Shown: positions 17,917 through 27,712, counted from the first letter of the stretch. The stretch is 64,000 nucleotides of DNA from Flavobacterium hibernum (GCF_000832125.1 NZ_JPRK01000027.1:62001-126000), one strand, 5' to 3'. Notes: generated by a model from the letters alone, not told the origin. A program made the numbers and translations.

Positions 17917-18423
17917 ATGAAAAAGATTATTACACTATTGTTCTTAGTATCATTCAGTTTTACACAAGCACAACAGGCTTTTAAAGGAAAGGGAGACATA
18001 AAAGTGAATGTTGGAGCTAACTTACAAAATGGAGGTTCTGGAATTCAGGGTTCTGTAGATTTTGGTTTAGGAGAAAATTTCTCTTTTGGTTTTGTTTCCA
18101 ACTATTTGTTAGGTGTAGATGACAACAATCTAGGTGGTAAAAGGACACCCGATTTTAGCGAGCGTTTTGATGCAAAAGCAAGAATTAATGCTAATTTATC
18201 CAGTGTTATAGGTGTTGATCAATTAGATATTTATCCTGGTTTAAGTTTAGGCTTAAGAAATTTTGGAGGACATATTGGTGGTCGTTACTTTTTTACTGAT
18301 GGATTTGGAGTTTTTACAGAAATTGGATTTCCAATTGCAAAATATAGCAACAATCACGAACTATATGATAATCTAAACAATCAAACGACTTTTAGTTTAG
18401 GAGCTTCATTTAGTTTAGATTAA
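17917..18423 (+). CDS. Small outer-membrane beta-barrel-like protein
   Basis: A 168-residue exported protein with a clean signal peptide (KKIITLLFLVSFSFTQAQQ, cleavage near 19). The mature part alternates Gly and aromatic residues (GGSGIQGSVDFGLGENFSFGFVSNYLLG) and ends in FSLGASFSLD, a terminal aromatic strand typical of outer-membrane barrels. I recognise no specific function. Confidence 0.8.
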   Translation: MKKIITLLFLVSFSFTQAQQAFKGKGDIKVNVGANLQNGGSGIQGSVDFGLGENFSFGFVSNYLLGVDDNNLGGKRTPDFSERFDAKARINANLSSVIGVDQLDIYPGLSLGLRNFGGHIGGRYFFTDGFGVFTEIGFPIAKYSNNHELYDNLNNQTTFSLGASFSLD

Positions 18424-18430
18424 CTTTTTA

Positions 18431-18597
18431 AGTTCCAAAGGCTCATAGGCTCAAAGGGACAAAGTTTTTAAAAAGAAAAAACCGCCATAAGGCGGTTTTT
18501 TCTTTTTACATATAGATTCATCTTCAGGCTTACAACTTTGTCCCTTTGAGCCTATGAACCTTTGAGCCTTTGAGCTTATGAACCTTTAAACCTAAAA
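18431..18597. repeat. Large inverted repeat with central bidirectional terminator
   Basis: The left arm (18431-18466) contains GGCTCAAAGGGACAAAG and the right arm (18534-18597) contains CTTTGTCCCTTTGAGCC followed by further ACCTTTGAGCC repeats. The centre is a perfect hairpin (18477-18500) with ACCGCC / GGCGGT and flanking A and T runs, a good terminator for both convergent genes. Related GGGACAAAG sequence recurs at 48016-48066. Confidence 0.8.
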
Positions 18598-19254
18598 CTA
18601 AATCTCCATTTCTGGAATTTCGCCTTCAATGATCAGATCAGCTTCTGTTGAAGCAATGATATGCTCAACTGAAATGCCTGGCGCGCGTTCTAAGAGCTTA
18701 AAACCTTTTTCCGTCACTTCGAGAACTGCAAGCTCAGTTACAACCTTTTTAACACATCCTACGCCCGTTAATGGCAAAGAGCATTTTTTTAAGATTTTAG
18801 ACTCACCGGCTTTATTGACATGCATCATAGCTACAATGATATTCTCGGCCGAAGCCACTAAATCCATTGCACCACCCATTCCTTTTACCATTTTACCAGG
18901 AATTTTCCAATTGGCAATATCTCCGTTTTCAGAAACTTCCATCGCTCCCAAAATAGTTAAATCTACTTTTTGGCTTCGGATCATTCCAAAACTAAAAGCC
19001 GAATCAAAGAAACTAGCTCCTGGAAGTGTTGTAATGGTTTGTTTACCTGCATTGATAATATCTGCATCTTCTTCTCCGGCAAATGGAAAAGGTCCCATAC
19101 CTAGAACTCCATTTTCGCTTTGAAATTCAACGGCAATATCTTCTCTAACATAATTTGCAACCAAGGTTGGAATTCCAATGCCCAGATTCACAAAATATCT
19201 GTCTTTAACTTCTTTCGCAATTCGCTTTGCTATATCTTCTTTACTAAGTGCCAT
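18598..19254 (-). CDS. scoB: 3-oxoacid CoA-transferase, subunit B
   Basis: Beta subunit of a CoA-transferase that exchanges CoA between succinyl-CoA and acetoacetate. The 218 residues carry the family signature NLGIGIPTLVANYV and the catalytic glutamate in QSENGVLGMGPFP, then GGAMDLVASAENIIV. Its partner lies 94 bp upstream on the same strand; the gap holds an AATTAGATAATTA-type inverted repeat. The pair serves ketone-body or branched-chain amino-acid breakdown. Confidence 0.94.
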   Translation of the reverse strand: MALSKEDIAKRIAKEVKDRYFVNLGIGIPTLVANYVREDIAVEFQSENGVLGMGPFPFAGEEDADIINAGKQTITTLPGASFFDSAFSFGMIRSQKVDLTILGAMEVSENGDIANWKIPGKMVKGMGGAMDLVASAENIIVAMMHVNKAGESKILKKCSLPLTGVGCVKKVVTELAVLEVTEKGFKLLERAPGISVEHIIASTEADLIIEGEIPEMEI

Positions 19255-19261
19255 ATTTATA

Positions 19262-19345
19262 ATGTGTCAATTTGGAAATTAGATAATTAGATAATGCTTC
19301 ACTTTGCGCAATCTAATTAATTATCTAATTATCACATTTTCTAAT
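19262..19345. repeat. TTAGATAATTAGATAAT inverted repeat between the CoA-transferase genes
   Basis: AATTAGATAATTAGATAAT in the left part (from about 19277) pairs with ATTATCTAATTATC and further copies to the right. The repeat sits inside the presumed two-gene operon. Confidence 0.6.
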
Positions 19346-19348
19346 TAT

Positions 19349-20050
19349 CTAATTCTTAACTCTCACCGTGCGTTGTTCGATTCTCTTTTCAAATTTTTCT
19401 CCTTGAAAGATACGTTGTACCATAATTCCCGGAATATGAATTTGATTTGGATCCAGAGTTCCCACAGGCACAAGTTCCTCAACCTCGGCAATGGTAATTT
19501 TTGCAGCACCCGCCATACAAGCATTAAAGTTTCTGGCAGTTCCCTTAAAAATAAGATTTCCGGCTTCGTCACCTTTCCATGCTTTTACAATAGCAAAATC
19601 GGCTTTAAAAGCTTGCTCCATGATATGCATTTTCCCATTGAATTCGCGAACTTCTTTACCTTCGGCAACTTCTGTTCCGTAGCCTGCTGGCGTGAAGAAA
19701 GCAGGAATTCCAGCTTGAGCTGCACGACAACGTTCTGCTAAAGTTCCTTGTGGCGTTAACTCAACATCTAATTCACCCGAAAGCATCTGACGTTCAAACT
19801 CTGCATTTTCGCCTACATAAGACGAAATCATTTTTTTGATTTGCTTCTTTTGCAAAAGCAATCCTAAACCAAAATCGTCGACTCCTGCATTGTTAGAAAT
19901 ACATGTCAAATCAGAAATAGGAGTATTTACTAAAGCTGCAATAGTATTTTCAGGAATTCCGCATAATCCAAAACCTCCAAACATGATTGTCATGTTACTT
20001 TGGATTCCTTCAATTGCATCCTGAACGTTATTTACTTTTTTTGTTATCAT
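19349..20050 (-). CDS. scoA: 3-oxoacid CoA-transferase, subunit A
   Basis: Alpha subunit of the same CoA-transferase. It has 233 residues with MFGGFGLCGIPENTIAAL (the GGFGxCGxP signature), ISNNAGVDDFGLG and ELTPQGTLAERCRA, and ends in RVKN. It is transcribed before subunit B and the two should form a heteromeric enzyme. Confidence 0.95.
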   Translation of the reverse strand: MITKKVNNVQDAIEGIQSNMTIMFGGFGLCGIPENTIAALVNTPISDLTCISNNAGVDDFGLGLLLQKKQIKKMISSYVGENAEFERQMLSGELDVELTPQGTLAERCRAAQAGIPAFFTPAGYGTEVAEGKEVREFNGKMHIMEQAFKADFAIVKAWKGDEAGNLIFKGTARNFNACMAGAAKITIAEVEELVPVGTLDPNQIHIPGIMVQRIFQGEKFEKRIEQRTVRVKN

Positions 20051-20144
20051 AACAAACTGTCTTTATTACTGTATATTTTTGATAAAAATAAGATTTTTAG
20101 ATGAAATTATAACGATTTCGTAAAAAATAAAATCACATGATTCC

Positions 20145-20194
20145 AAAAAAAATCCTTTTGTTTTCTTCCGAATTTCAGAAGATCACAAAAGGAT
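20145..20194 (-). terminator. Terminator of the ricT-gldH-PBP operon
   Basis: On the minus strand the stem ATCCTTTTGT / ACAAAAGGAT (20185-20194 with 20152-20161) is followed by seven T residues. It lies just past the stop of the PBP1A gene. Confidence 0.7.
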
Positions 20195-20220
20195 AATTTT
20201 ATTAAAAAGTCAAATTTAAA

Positions 20221-22527
20221 CTATAGTTCAAATTCATCTGTATTTTGTTCTGTTTGCGTAGTATCTTTTACAACGGCAGGTCTGCTGTAACAATCTACTT
20301 TTATAGAAAGATTTGCAGGTCTTTCAAATTCAGATTTTGAAACTTGAAGTCCAGGATCTGCATAACAAAGTTTCATGAAATAACCCCAAATTGGTAATGC
20401 TGCAGTAGCTCCTTGTCCGTAAGTTAAACTCTTGAAACGTGCTGAACGGTCTTCGCAACCAACCCAAACACCTGTTACTAAGTTTGGAACCATTCCCATA
20501 AACCAACCATCTGATTGATTTTGAGTTGTTCCTGTTTTACCAGCAATTGGATTTCTAAACATATACGGATATCCTGTCCATCGGTTGTCTCCACTTCCAC
20601 CTCCTTCGGTACGTAAACGCGCACCAGAACCAGTTTCTGTAACTCCTTCTAATAATTTGATTACTGCAAATGCAATATCTTTATTTAATACATCGTGAGA
20701 TTCTGGAATTGGCTCATAAATAACCTCTCCACTTTTATTTTCAATACGTGTTAAAAATTGTGGTTTTACATAAACTCCCTGATTCGCAAATGTACTATAA
20801 GCAGCAACCATATCTTCAACAGTAATATCTACGGCTCCAAGAGCGATAGAAGGTTGTGCCGGGATTTCTGTTTTTACTCCTAACTTATGCGTTAATTCTA
20901 CAACTGCTTCCGGACCAACACGATCAATTAATTTTGCCGAAATAGTATTGATTGAATTTGCCAAACCTTGTTTCAAAGTAACCATTCCGCGGTATCTGTT
21001 ATCAGAGTTTCTTGGTTCCCAATCTGCGGTTACATTGTGTCGTCCTTTATGAATCATAAATGGACCATCTAGAATCGAATCGCAAGGAGACATATTTAAT
21101 TGTTCGATAGCAGTTGCATAAACGAACGGTTTAAAAGTCGAACCTACTTGTCTTGCTCCTTGCCCAACGTGATCGTATTGGAAATATTTATAATTAATTC
21201 CACCAACCCATGCTTTAATGCTTCCGGTTTGAGGCTCCATCGCCATTAAACCAGATTGCAAAAAGTGTTTAAAATAACGAATAGAATCCATTGGAGTCAT
21301 TACGGTATCGCGCTCACCTTTCCAAGTAAATATGCGCATTTTGGTTTTTACTTTAAAGGAAGCAATAATGTCATCTTCGCTTTTATCCATATCTTTCATG
21401 ATTGCCCAACGAGTCGAATTTTTCATCGCTTGCATCATGATTCGCTCTGTTTCAGCTTGAGTAATGTTTACGAATGGTGCGTTTTTATTGGTTTTCATTT
21501 CGATAAAAAACTGCTCCTGAAGATTTTTCATATGTTCAGAAACTGCTTCTTCTGCATGAAGCTGCATTCTTGAATCGATTGTGGTATAAATTTTTAAACC
21601 ATCTTTGTAAATATCATAATCAGAACCATCTGGTTTTTTATTTTCAGCTACCCATTTTTTCATGTAATCACGAAGATACTCTCTAAAATAAGTCGCTGTT
21701 CCTTCGCGATGGCTTTCTAATTTGAATTTTAATGTAATTGGTAAAGCTTGCAATCTCAATTTCTCAGCCTCAGTAATCATTTTTGCTTTTTCCATTTGAG
21801 AAAGCACCACATTACGACGGTTTTTTACTCCTTCAGGATTACGAACTGGATTGTATAAACCTGAGTTTTTGAACATTCCGACTAAAATAGCCGATTCGTC
21901 CATTGTTAAATCTTTTGGATCTTTTGAAAAATACGTTTGAGCCGCAGAACTTACTCCTACTGAATAATTTCCGAAATCGTAAACGTTGCAATACATCGCC
22001 AAAATTTCGTTTTTGGTATATTGTCTTTCCAGGCGAATGGCAATAATCCATTCTTTTATTTTCTGCACAATCCTAAACGGAAGAAACTTAGATCCTTCTC
22101 CGTGAAATAATTGTTTTGCTAATTGTTGTGTTAATGTACTTGCTCCACCATTTGTTCCTAAACTAAAAACGGCTCTTAAAGTTCCACGTCCGTCGATACC
22201 TGAGTGATCGTAAAAACGTGCATCTTCGGTAGCAACCAAAGCTTCTACTAAACTTTTTGGTAAATCAGAATATTTAAGTTGTGATCTATTGGTTTTAAAA
22301 TATTTACCAATTACTACTCCATCTGACGAAATAATTTCTGTCGCAAGGTTAGAATCCGGATTTTCTAGATCTTCAAAAGAAGGCATTGAACCGAATAATC
22401 CCCATGAGGCGAATAAAAAGAAGGCTAATATCCCTAACAAACTATAAGCAAAAATTCTCCAGAATTTCTTTTTATAGTAATTGATATCTTTTGTGGTATT
22501 TGTTTGATTGTTTTTTTTAGCAGCCAT
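20221..22527 (-). CDS. Bifunctional penicillin-binding protein 1A
   Basis: Peptidoglycan synthase with both polymerase and crosslinking activity, 768 residues. After a short basic N-terminus comes one membrane anchor (about 28-46). The GT51 domain shows ATEDARFYDHSGIDGRG and GGASTLTQQLAKQL. The transpeptidase shows GSTFKPFVYATA (active Ser and Lys), the SIN triad in LANSINTISA and KTGTTQNQSDGWFMG. It sits 10 bp after gldH and so shares the operon with ricT and gldH. Confidence 0.95.
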   Translation of the reverse strand: MAAKKNNQTNTTKDINYYKKKFWRIFAYSLLGILAFFLFASWGLFGSMPSFEDLENPDSNLATEIISSDGVVIGKYFKTNRSQLKYSDLPKSLVEALVATEDARFYDHSGIDGRGTLRAVFSLGTNGGASTLTQQLAKQLFHGEGSKFLPFRIVQKIKEWIIAIRLERQYTKNEILAMYCNVYDFGNYSVGVSSAAQTYFSKDPKDLTMDESAILVGMFKNSGLYNPVRNPEGVKNRRNVVLSQMEKAKMITEAEKLRLQALPITLKFKLESHREGTATYFREYLRDYMKKWVAENKKPDGSDYDIYKDGLKIYTTIDSRMQLHAEEAVSEHMKNLQEQFFIEMKTNKNAPFVNITQAETERIMMQAMKNSTRWAIMKDMDKSEDDIIASFKVKTKMRIFTWKGERDTVMTPMDSIRYFKHFLQSGLMAMEPQTGSIKAWVGGINYKYFQYDHVGQGARQVGSTFKPFVYATAIEQLNMSPCDSILDGPFMIHKGRHNVTADWEPRNSDNRYRGMVTLKQGLANSINTISAKLIDRVGPEAVVELTHKLGVKTEIPAQPSIALGAVDITVEDMVAAYSTFANQGVYVKPQFLTRIENKSGEVIYEPIPESHDVLNKDIAFAVIKLLEGVTETGSGARLRTEGGGSGDNRWTGYPYMFRNPIAGKTGTTQNQSDGWFMGMVPNLVTGVWVGCEDRSARFKSLTYGQGATAALPIWGYFMKLCYADPGLQVSKSEFERPANLSIKVDCYSRPAVVKDTTQTEQNTDEFEL

Positions 22528-22537
22528 AACTATTTTT

Positions 22538-23017
22538 CTAATCTTTTTGTTCTATTCTAAAACCTACGTCTGTAATACCTTCTAAAGCCTGAACGCCTGG
22601 TATTTTACCTGACTCTCTAACGGCTTGTTTGATGTGGACTTTGTATTTTCCTTTAAACTTCACATCTTCTTTATAATACAGTTTACTTTCTTTAATATCT
22701 GAAAAACCGTTTCCTAACAAAGTTCCGTCAGGTTTTGCCATTTCATACTCCAAAGTATCTACTTTGGTGAAACCACTTGGCGTTTCAATAGCTACAATTA
22801 AAAACAAATTTTTGAATGGATAATTGTTATTGTCCCTCAAATTTATAAATAAATTGTACTTTTTAGTCGAATCTAAAACTGGTAAATCGAAAGTAATAAT
22901 ACTGTCTTTGTTCCAAGCGCTTCCAACAGATTTATACTCATCAAATACTCTTTTTTTATCACACGAAAAAAGAAGTATTGCTACCAAAAGAAGAATCCCG
23001 CTACTTTTTATTCTCAT
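22538..23017 (-). CDS. gldH: Gliding motility lipoprotein GldH
   Basis: A 159-residue lipoprotein with the lipobox ILLFSC (Cys at about residue 19), then KKRVFDEYKSVGSAWNKDS and a beta-rich domain containing NLFINLRDNNNYPFKN. These match GldH, a protein needed for gliding and for function of the type IX secretion system in Flavobacterium. Its start overlaps the end of ricT by 17 bp, so translation is probably coupled. Confidence 0.93.
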   Translation of the reverse strand: MRIKSSGILLLVAILLFSCDKKRVFDEYKSVGSAWNKDSIITFDLPVLDSTKKYNLFINLRDNNNYPFKNLFLIVAIETPSGFTKVDTLEYEMAKPDGTLLGNGFSDIKESKLYYKEDVKFKGKYKVHIKQAVRESGKIPGVQALEGITDVGFRIEQKD

Positions 23018-24341
23018 TTTTAGTAATAATTATAGGTTTTCTAGGTTCAGCCGGTTTATTGTCATTCGAATTATTTGGTTTATTCGATTGATTCGGCTTA
23101 TTATTATTTGGCTTATTTCCCTTGTTAGGATTTCCTCCACCAGGTTTATTAGGCTTTTGATTTCCTTGCGCTTGAGGTTTTTCAGGTGTAGCCACAATCG
23201 CTGCTTCTGCATTTGGTTTGCGTTTGCGATTTGGTTTTTTCTTTCTTTTGGGTTGATCAAAACGAGTTAAACTCTCTTGTCCCATTGCATTATTAAAATC
23301 CTTTTCAGGCTCTGAAGTAACTTCAATAGCAAAATCTTCTAATGACGATACTTTATTTTTTAATTTGTTCTCGGCAATAATTTCTTTTACCTGATCAATT
23401 TTCAAAACATGCCAGTTTGCAAAATTATTGGTGTAAGCAAACCACATTAATCCTTTAAAAATATCTTGTTTTTGGCAAATTGCATCTCCTTTTTCGGTTA
23501 CCAATTTTGTATCGTAATCCGGAAAGTCTTTCAACGCATCCATGTAGGTATCAAGCTCGTAATTCAAACAGCATTTTAATTTACCACATTGTCCTGCTAA
23601 TTTTTGCGGATTTAGCGAAAGCTGTTGGTAACGTGCCGCAGAAGTATTTACACTTCTAAAATCTGTTAGCCATGTAGAACAGCAAAGTTCTCTTCCGCAA
23701 GAACCTATTCCGCCCAAACGCGCTGCTTCCTGACGGAAACCAACTTGTTTCATTTCGACTCTGGTACTAAATTCTTTTGCAAAATCTTTAATTAAAAGTC
23801 TAAAATCGACTCTGTCATTTGCTGTGTAGTAAAATGTAGCCTTTGATCCGTCTCCTTGAAATTCAATATCTGAAATTTTCATTTCTAACTTATGCTGAAT
23901 CGCCAATTCTCGTGCACGAACTTTCATTGGCTCTTCACGATCACGTGCTACAGACCAAATATCGATATCTTTTTGAGATGCTTTTCTGTAAATTTTTGGG
24001 ATTTCATTACTTTCGTGATTAACACCTTTTTTCTTCATTTGAATTTTAACCAATTCTCCTGTCAAAGTAACAATTCCAATATCATGTCCTGGCGAAGCAA
24101 CAGTTGCTACTATATCACCAATACTTAAAGTTAATTTTTCTGAATTTCTAAAAAATTCCTTACGTCCATTTTTAAAACGAACCTCAACACAGTCAAAAAT
24201 TGCCTCTCCATTAGACGGACTCATGTTCGAAAGCCAGTCAAAAACCGTCAATTTATTGCAGCTATCGGTGCCGCAAGTCCCATTATTTTTACAACCCTTT
24301 GGTGCGCCGCCATCTGAGGTTGAACAACTTGTACATGCCAT
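23001..24341 (-). CDS. ricT: RicT-like PSP1 domain protein
   Basis: A 446-residue protein (start at the ATG 24341, giving MACTSCSTSDG; the frame to 24371 adds an unrelated stretch). The N-terminus is Cys-rich (CTSC, GCKNNGTCGTDSC). The PSP1 core includes LGGIGSCGRELCCSTWL and AGQCGKLKCCLNYE, the cysteines that hold Fe-S clusters with partners in the Bacillus Ric complex, which affects RNA processing. The last 100 residues are a low-complexity Asn/Pro/Lys tail that ends over the gldH start. Confidence 0.9.
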   Translation of the reverse strand: MACTSCSTSDGGAPKGCKNNGTCGTDSCNKLTVFDWLSNMSPSNGEAIFDCVEVRFKNGRKEFFRNSEKLTLSIGDIVATVASPGHDIGIVTLTGELVKIQMKKKGVNHESNEIPKIYRKASQKDIDIWSVARDREEPMKVRARELAIQHKLEMKISDIEFQGDGSKATFYYTANDRVDFRLLIKDFAKEFSTRVEMKQVGFRQEAARLGGIGSCGRELCCSTWLTDFRSVNTSAARYQQLSLNPQKLAGQCGKLKCCLNYELDTYMDALKDFPDYDTKLVTEKGDAICQKQDIFKGLMWFAYTNNFANWHVLKIDQVKEIIAENKLKNKVSSLEDFAIEVTSEPEKDFNNAMGQESLTRFDQPKRKKKPNRKRKPNAEAAIVATPEKPQAQGNQKPNKPGGGNPNKGNKPNNNKPNQSNKPNNSNDNKPAEPRKPIIITKNENKK

Positions 24342-24888
24342 AATTATATATGTAGTGTTGCAAAAAAGCAACTTAAGTTCATAAACGTTTGATCGGTAAA
24401 GATAGTATTTTTTTTAGTTTGCTTTTTATCGATTAAAACTAAAGGGTTGTTAAATTAAAAAACTATTCTTTTTTGCTAAAAATGATTTTGATTATATGTA
24501 AATCTTCCTTATTTCTCCTGCTCCTATCCTCTAAAATTTAACTGACATAACCAAAAAAGAAAATTTTATTGTACTCCAAATAACGATTTTAAAATTTTGG
24601 GATTTATTCTAAATGTGATTCTGGTTCAAAATTTAAACCATTGAATTATTATCATCAGATAATTAATTCGACAAGTAGCGGTTATCAAAAATTGCTGACC
24701 AGAATAATTATTTATGATACAGAAACCTTTGAAACTGATTTTTTAAAATAAAACCTTATTCTATTGTTTTTATGACTTATTACTGACTTCCAAGTTATCT
24801 TTTTTGGAATATTTTTACATACTTTTCTGACAAATTATTTTATAAAGTCAGAAGTACTAACTATTCACCCGGAAATATCCACAAAAGA
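24342..24888. other. 547-bp AT-rich intergenic region, divergent promoters expected
   Basis: This gap separates ricT (minus) from the exported-protein operon (plus), so it must hold both promoters. I found no exact TTG-N17/23-TAnnTTTG pair; TTG at 24804-24806 with TACTTTTC at 24820-24827 is the nearest, but its 13-bp spacing is too short. No ORF, RNA gene or strong hairpin is evident. Confidence 0.5.
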
Positions 24889-26151
24889 ATGAAGAATTTT
24901 ATGAGATTAAAGAATGTACTATTTGCAATGAGCCTAATTGTAAGTTCAACTAGTTTTGCCCAAGCAGGTAAAGAAGTCAAAGACACCAAATACCGAAGAA
25001 GCTCACTTCACACTATTTTAATAGAATCAGAAAACTTTCCAAAAAAAGATCAGGTTATCGGCGCCTATTACAATGCCCCTTTTCCAGACAAATTTGATGA
25101 TCATACCATTGGAGAGAAATCATTTGATCCCAAAAAATATGGTTTAGTTAAAGAGTCTTCTGATGAAGAGATGACTTCAGCAATCAATAAATATTTTACA
25201 AATAACAAAATTGCAAATAAATTGGTTGCCAAATGGTTCAATAGAAAATCTAACGGAACCTTTGACATTAGCTTAGTAAGCGAAAGAGGATTAATTAATG
25301 CCTCATTTACAGATATTAAAACCGCAGAAGCTTCAGCAGAAGGAAAAGCTCTTTTACAATCTGCCGGTTTAGAATTAATTGGCAACACCTTTGTTGTAGT
25401 TTCAAAAATGAAATTCATAGAAAATGAACCAGTAGCAAGAGTTACTTATGAAGCAGCCATTGTAGCAGCAAACAAACTAACAATTTCTTTACTTCGAAAC
25501 AAAGCGATAGATGTTGCCGAGAAAGCTTATAACAAAGCCAAGGAAGGATATTCTGTCTGGACAACTTCTTACTTATACAAATTAAAATGGGATGATGATA
25601 CTAGTAATACTTTTTATCAGGATTACTGGATAGACAATTCAACATCTGGAAATCTGGCAGAAAAAAAAGCAAAATTTGATAAATCCGACTTGTTTCAATT
25701 GGAACTTATTGGTTCAGAAAACTCTACAAGTCTTGTAACTTTTTCATTGAATGGAAAAAGAACCGAGAATCAAATCATCAATCTTGCTGTAACACGAAAT
25801 GTAGATAAGGTGTATTCAAAACTTCAAAAAAAATATGATGTATTCAAAACTAAAGTACCCTTATTTACAGGGAATCCTATAACAGCAAAAATTGGCTTGA
25901 AAGAGGGAATTGAAGCGGGAGATAAATTTGAAGTATTGGAAGCTAATATGGATCCTAAAACTGGAATTATTGAATACAAAAGAAAAGGAACTATAAAAGT
26001 TAGCAAAAATAGAATTTGGGACAATCGTTACACTGGTGGTCTTCCGCTTTTGGACGATGATGGAAACGAAATTAATTCAGCACTGGAAGCAACCACTTTT
26101 GAAGGTGGAGGCAAATATTATCCAGGCATGTTGATTAGACAGATTAATTAA
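24889..26151 (+). CDS. Exported protein, FlgT/LPP20-like architecture, unknown role
   Basis: A 420-residue protein with a signal peptide (about 8-25, cleavage at SFAQA); an ATG at 24901 is an alternative start. The middle includes SERGLINASFTDIKTAEASAEGKA and GNTFVVVSKM. The C-terminal 110 residues (KIGLKEGIEAGDKFEVLEA, then EYKRKGTIKVSKNRIWDN) resemble the small beta-barrel at the end of FlgT and related assembly proteins; this is an impression, not a search result. It leads a run of four exported proteins. Confidence 0.8.
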   Translation: MKNFMRLKNVLFAMSLIVSSTSFAQAGKEVKDTKYRRSSLHTILIESENFPKKDQVIGAYYNAPFPDKFDDHTIGEKSFDPKKYGLVKESSDEEMTSAINKYFTNNKIANKLVAKWFNRKSNGTFDISLVSERGLINASFTDIKTAEASAEGKALLQSAGLELIGNTFVVVSKMKFIENEPVARVTYEAAIVAANKLTISLLRNKAIDVAEKAYNKAKEGYSVWTTSYLYKLKWDDDTSNTFYQDYWIDNSTSGNLAEKKAKFDKSDLFQLELIGSENSTSLVTFSLNGKRTENQIINLAVTRNVDKVYSKLQKKYDVFKTKVPLFTGNPITAKIGLKEGIEAGDKFEVLEANMDPKTGIIEYKRKGTIKVSKNRIWDNRYTGGLPLLDDDGNEINSALEATTFEGGGKYYPGMLIRQIN

Positions 26152-26183
26152 TAAAATTCAACCTCAAAATTCAAAAATTACAA

Positions 26184-26696
26184 ATGAAAAATCTTAAACA
26201 TACTCTTACACTATTTTTTTTAGTGTTGATCTCCACCTTTGGAATCGCTCAGCAACGAAAAGCTAATAAAGACACAGAGGCATGGAGATACGAAATAGAA
26301 GCCGTTCAAACCGGAACACAAGGAACCTATTTGATAAAAGTTTGGTCGTATTCTAAAAAACCAGAAATTGCCGCAGAACAATCCAAAAAGAATGCAATTC
26401 ATGGTATTATATTTAAAGGTTTCCCTGGCAAGGCTGGTGTTCCAGGTCAAAGCCCCCTTACTAACAATTCCAATTTAGAAGAAGAAAAAGCAGATTTCTT
26501 TAAAAGCTTTTTTACAGATGGAGGAAAATACATGAAGTTTGTTTCTTTATCAAACGACGGCGCTGTTGCAGCAGAAGATCGCATGAAAATTGGTAAAGAA
26601 TACAAAATTGGAGTAATCGTATCTGTAAATGTTGCAGAATTACGAAAAGACCTTGAAAACTCAGGTGTTATTAAATCGCTTACAAGCGGATTTTAA
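26184..26696 (+). CDS. Exported 170-residue protein, unknown role
   Basis: It has a signal peptide (LTLFFLVLISTFGIAQ). The mature protein starts with a basic linker and then YEIEAVQTGTQGTYLIKVWSY and a helix EIAAEQSKKNAIHGIIF, a beta-strand plus Ala/Lys-helix layout that recalls LPP20-type domains of outer-membrane assembly factors. It lies 32 bp after the previous gene, and its C-terminus holds VIVSVNVAELRKDLE. Function unknown. Confidence 0.78.
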   Translation: MKNLKHTLTLFFLVLISTFGIAQQRKANKDTEAWRYEIEAVQTGTQGTYLIKVWSYSKKPEIAAEQSKKNAIHGIIFKGFPGKAGVPGQSPLTNNSNLEEEKADFFKSFFTDGGKYMKFVSLSNDGAVAAEDRMKIGKEYKIGVIVSVNVAELRKDLENSGVIKSLTSGF

Positions 26697-26767
26697 AGTT
26701 GAAATTTTACATCAAAACTTTAAAAAAATAACAAACTCTACCTTAAATTTTAAAAACAATAAAATAA

Positions 26768-27712
26768 ATGAAAAAGATACTTTTAATTCTTACTCTCTTT
26801 TTAAGTATTTCAGAGACAAATGCACAGGCAAAAAAACCAACAATAATGGTGGTTCCAAGCGATGTTTGGTGCAATCAGCGTGGTTATATGCTTGAATTTT
26901 ATAATCAGGGATCAATTGTAAAAGTGCCCGATTATAAAACGGCGCTACAGGAAAACTCAAATCTTTTAATTGCCATTAGTAAAATAAATGAATTGATGGC
27001 CACAAGAGGATTTCCTTTAAAAAATCTTGAATCTGCATTAAAATCCTTAGAAAGTGAATCTGCAGAAGATGCCATGCTTAGCAGTAAAACTAGTGGTGCA
27101 TCAGTTGTTGAAAGCCCAATCGACAAATTAAAGAAAACAGCAAAGGCCGACATTATTATACAGATAACCTGGAATGTTAATACAATGGGACCAAAACATT
27201 CTGTAACCTTCAATTTGCAAGGCCTGGATGCCTACACCGACAAACAAATTGCCGGAGCATCTGGAACAGGAAGCGAACTTATTGGATCTAATTTACCTGT
27301 AATGTTAGAAACAGCAGTTCTATCGCATATGGACAATTTCAATACACAATTAATGAGTCACTTTGATGATATGTTTGCTAACGGGAGAGAAATCACTTTA
27401 AGATTGAAAAAATGGGATTCCTTTAAAGGAGATTTTGAAACTGAATATGGTGGAGATGAATTGGGAAATCAAATAGACAATTGGGTAAAAAACAATACCG
27501 TAAAAGGGCGCTACAGCGCAACAGATACCACTGAAAATATGATGCTTTTTGAACAAGTAAGAATCCCTCTTTATGATGGATCTGGAAAAGCAATTGACGC
27601 AAAAGGATGGGCAAAAGGACTTCAAAAATATTTGAAAGACACTTATAAAATAGATTCTAAATTAATGACAAAAGGGCTTGGACAAGCCTCTATTGTAGTT
27701 GGAGAAAAATAA
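26768..27712 (+). CDS. Exported DUF6175-like protein
   Basis: A 314-residue protein with a signal peptide (ILLILTLFLSISETNAQA). The mature part opens with KPTIMVVPSDVWCNQRGYML, which I associate with DUF6175, and continues with LESALKSLESESAEDAM and ADIIIQITWNVNTMGPKHSV, a beta-strand followed by TDKQIAGASGTGS. The NAD/TolB-like opening strand and the Ser-Ala-Gly segment suggest a CsgG/TolB-like fold. No enzymatic motif is visible. It is third in the four-gene run. Confidence 0.8.
   Translation: MKKILLILTLFLSISETNAQAKKPTIMVVPSDVWCNQRGYMLEFYNQGSIVKVPDYKTALQENSNLLIAISKINELMATRGFPLKNLESALKSLESESAEDAMLSSKTSGASVVESPIDKLKKTAKADIIIQITWNVNTMGPKHSVTFNLQGLDAYTDKQIAGASGTGSELIGSNLPVMLETAVLSHMDNFNTQLMSHFDDMFANGREITLRLKKWDSFKGDFETEYGGDELGNQIDNWVKNNTVKGRYSATDTTENMMLFEQVRIPLYDGSGKAIDAKGWAKGLQKYLKDTYKIDSKLMTKGLGQASIVVGEK

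Noticed and set aside
18629..19123. 164-codon plus-strand ORF over the CoA-transferase B gene
   Set aside because: It is antisense to a gene with clear family motifs, and its own product has no recognisable features.
19304..19741. 145-codon plus-strand ORF over the CoA-transferase A gene
   Set aside because: Antisense to a well-identified gene and low in plausibility as a protein.
22824..23270. 148-codon plus-strand ORF across the ricT-gldH junction
   Set aside because: It mirrors the low-complexity Asn/Lys tail of RicT on the other strand (Ile/Arg/Phe-rich product), not a real gene.
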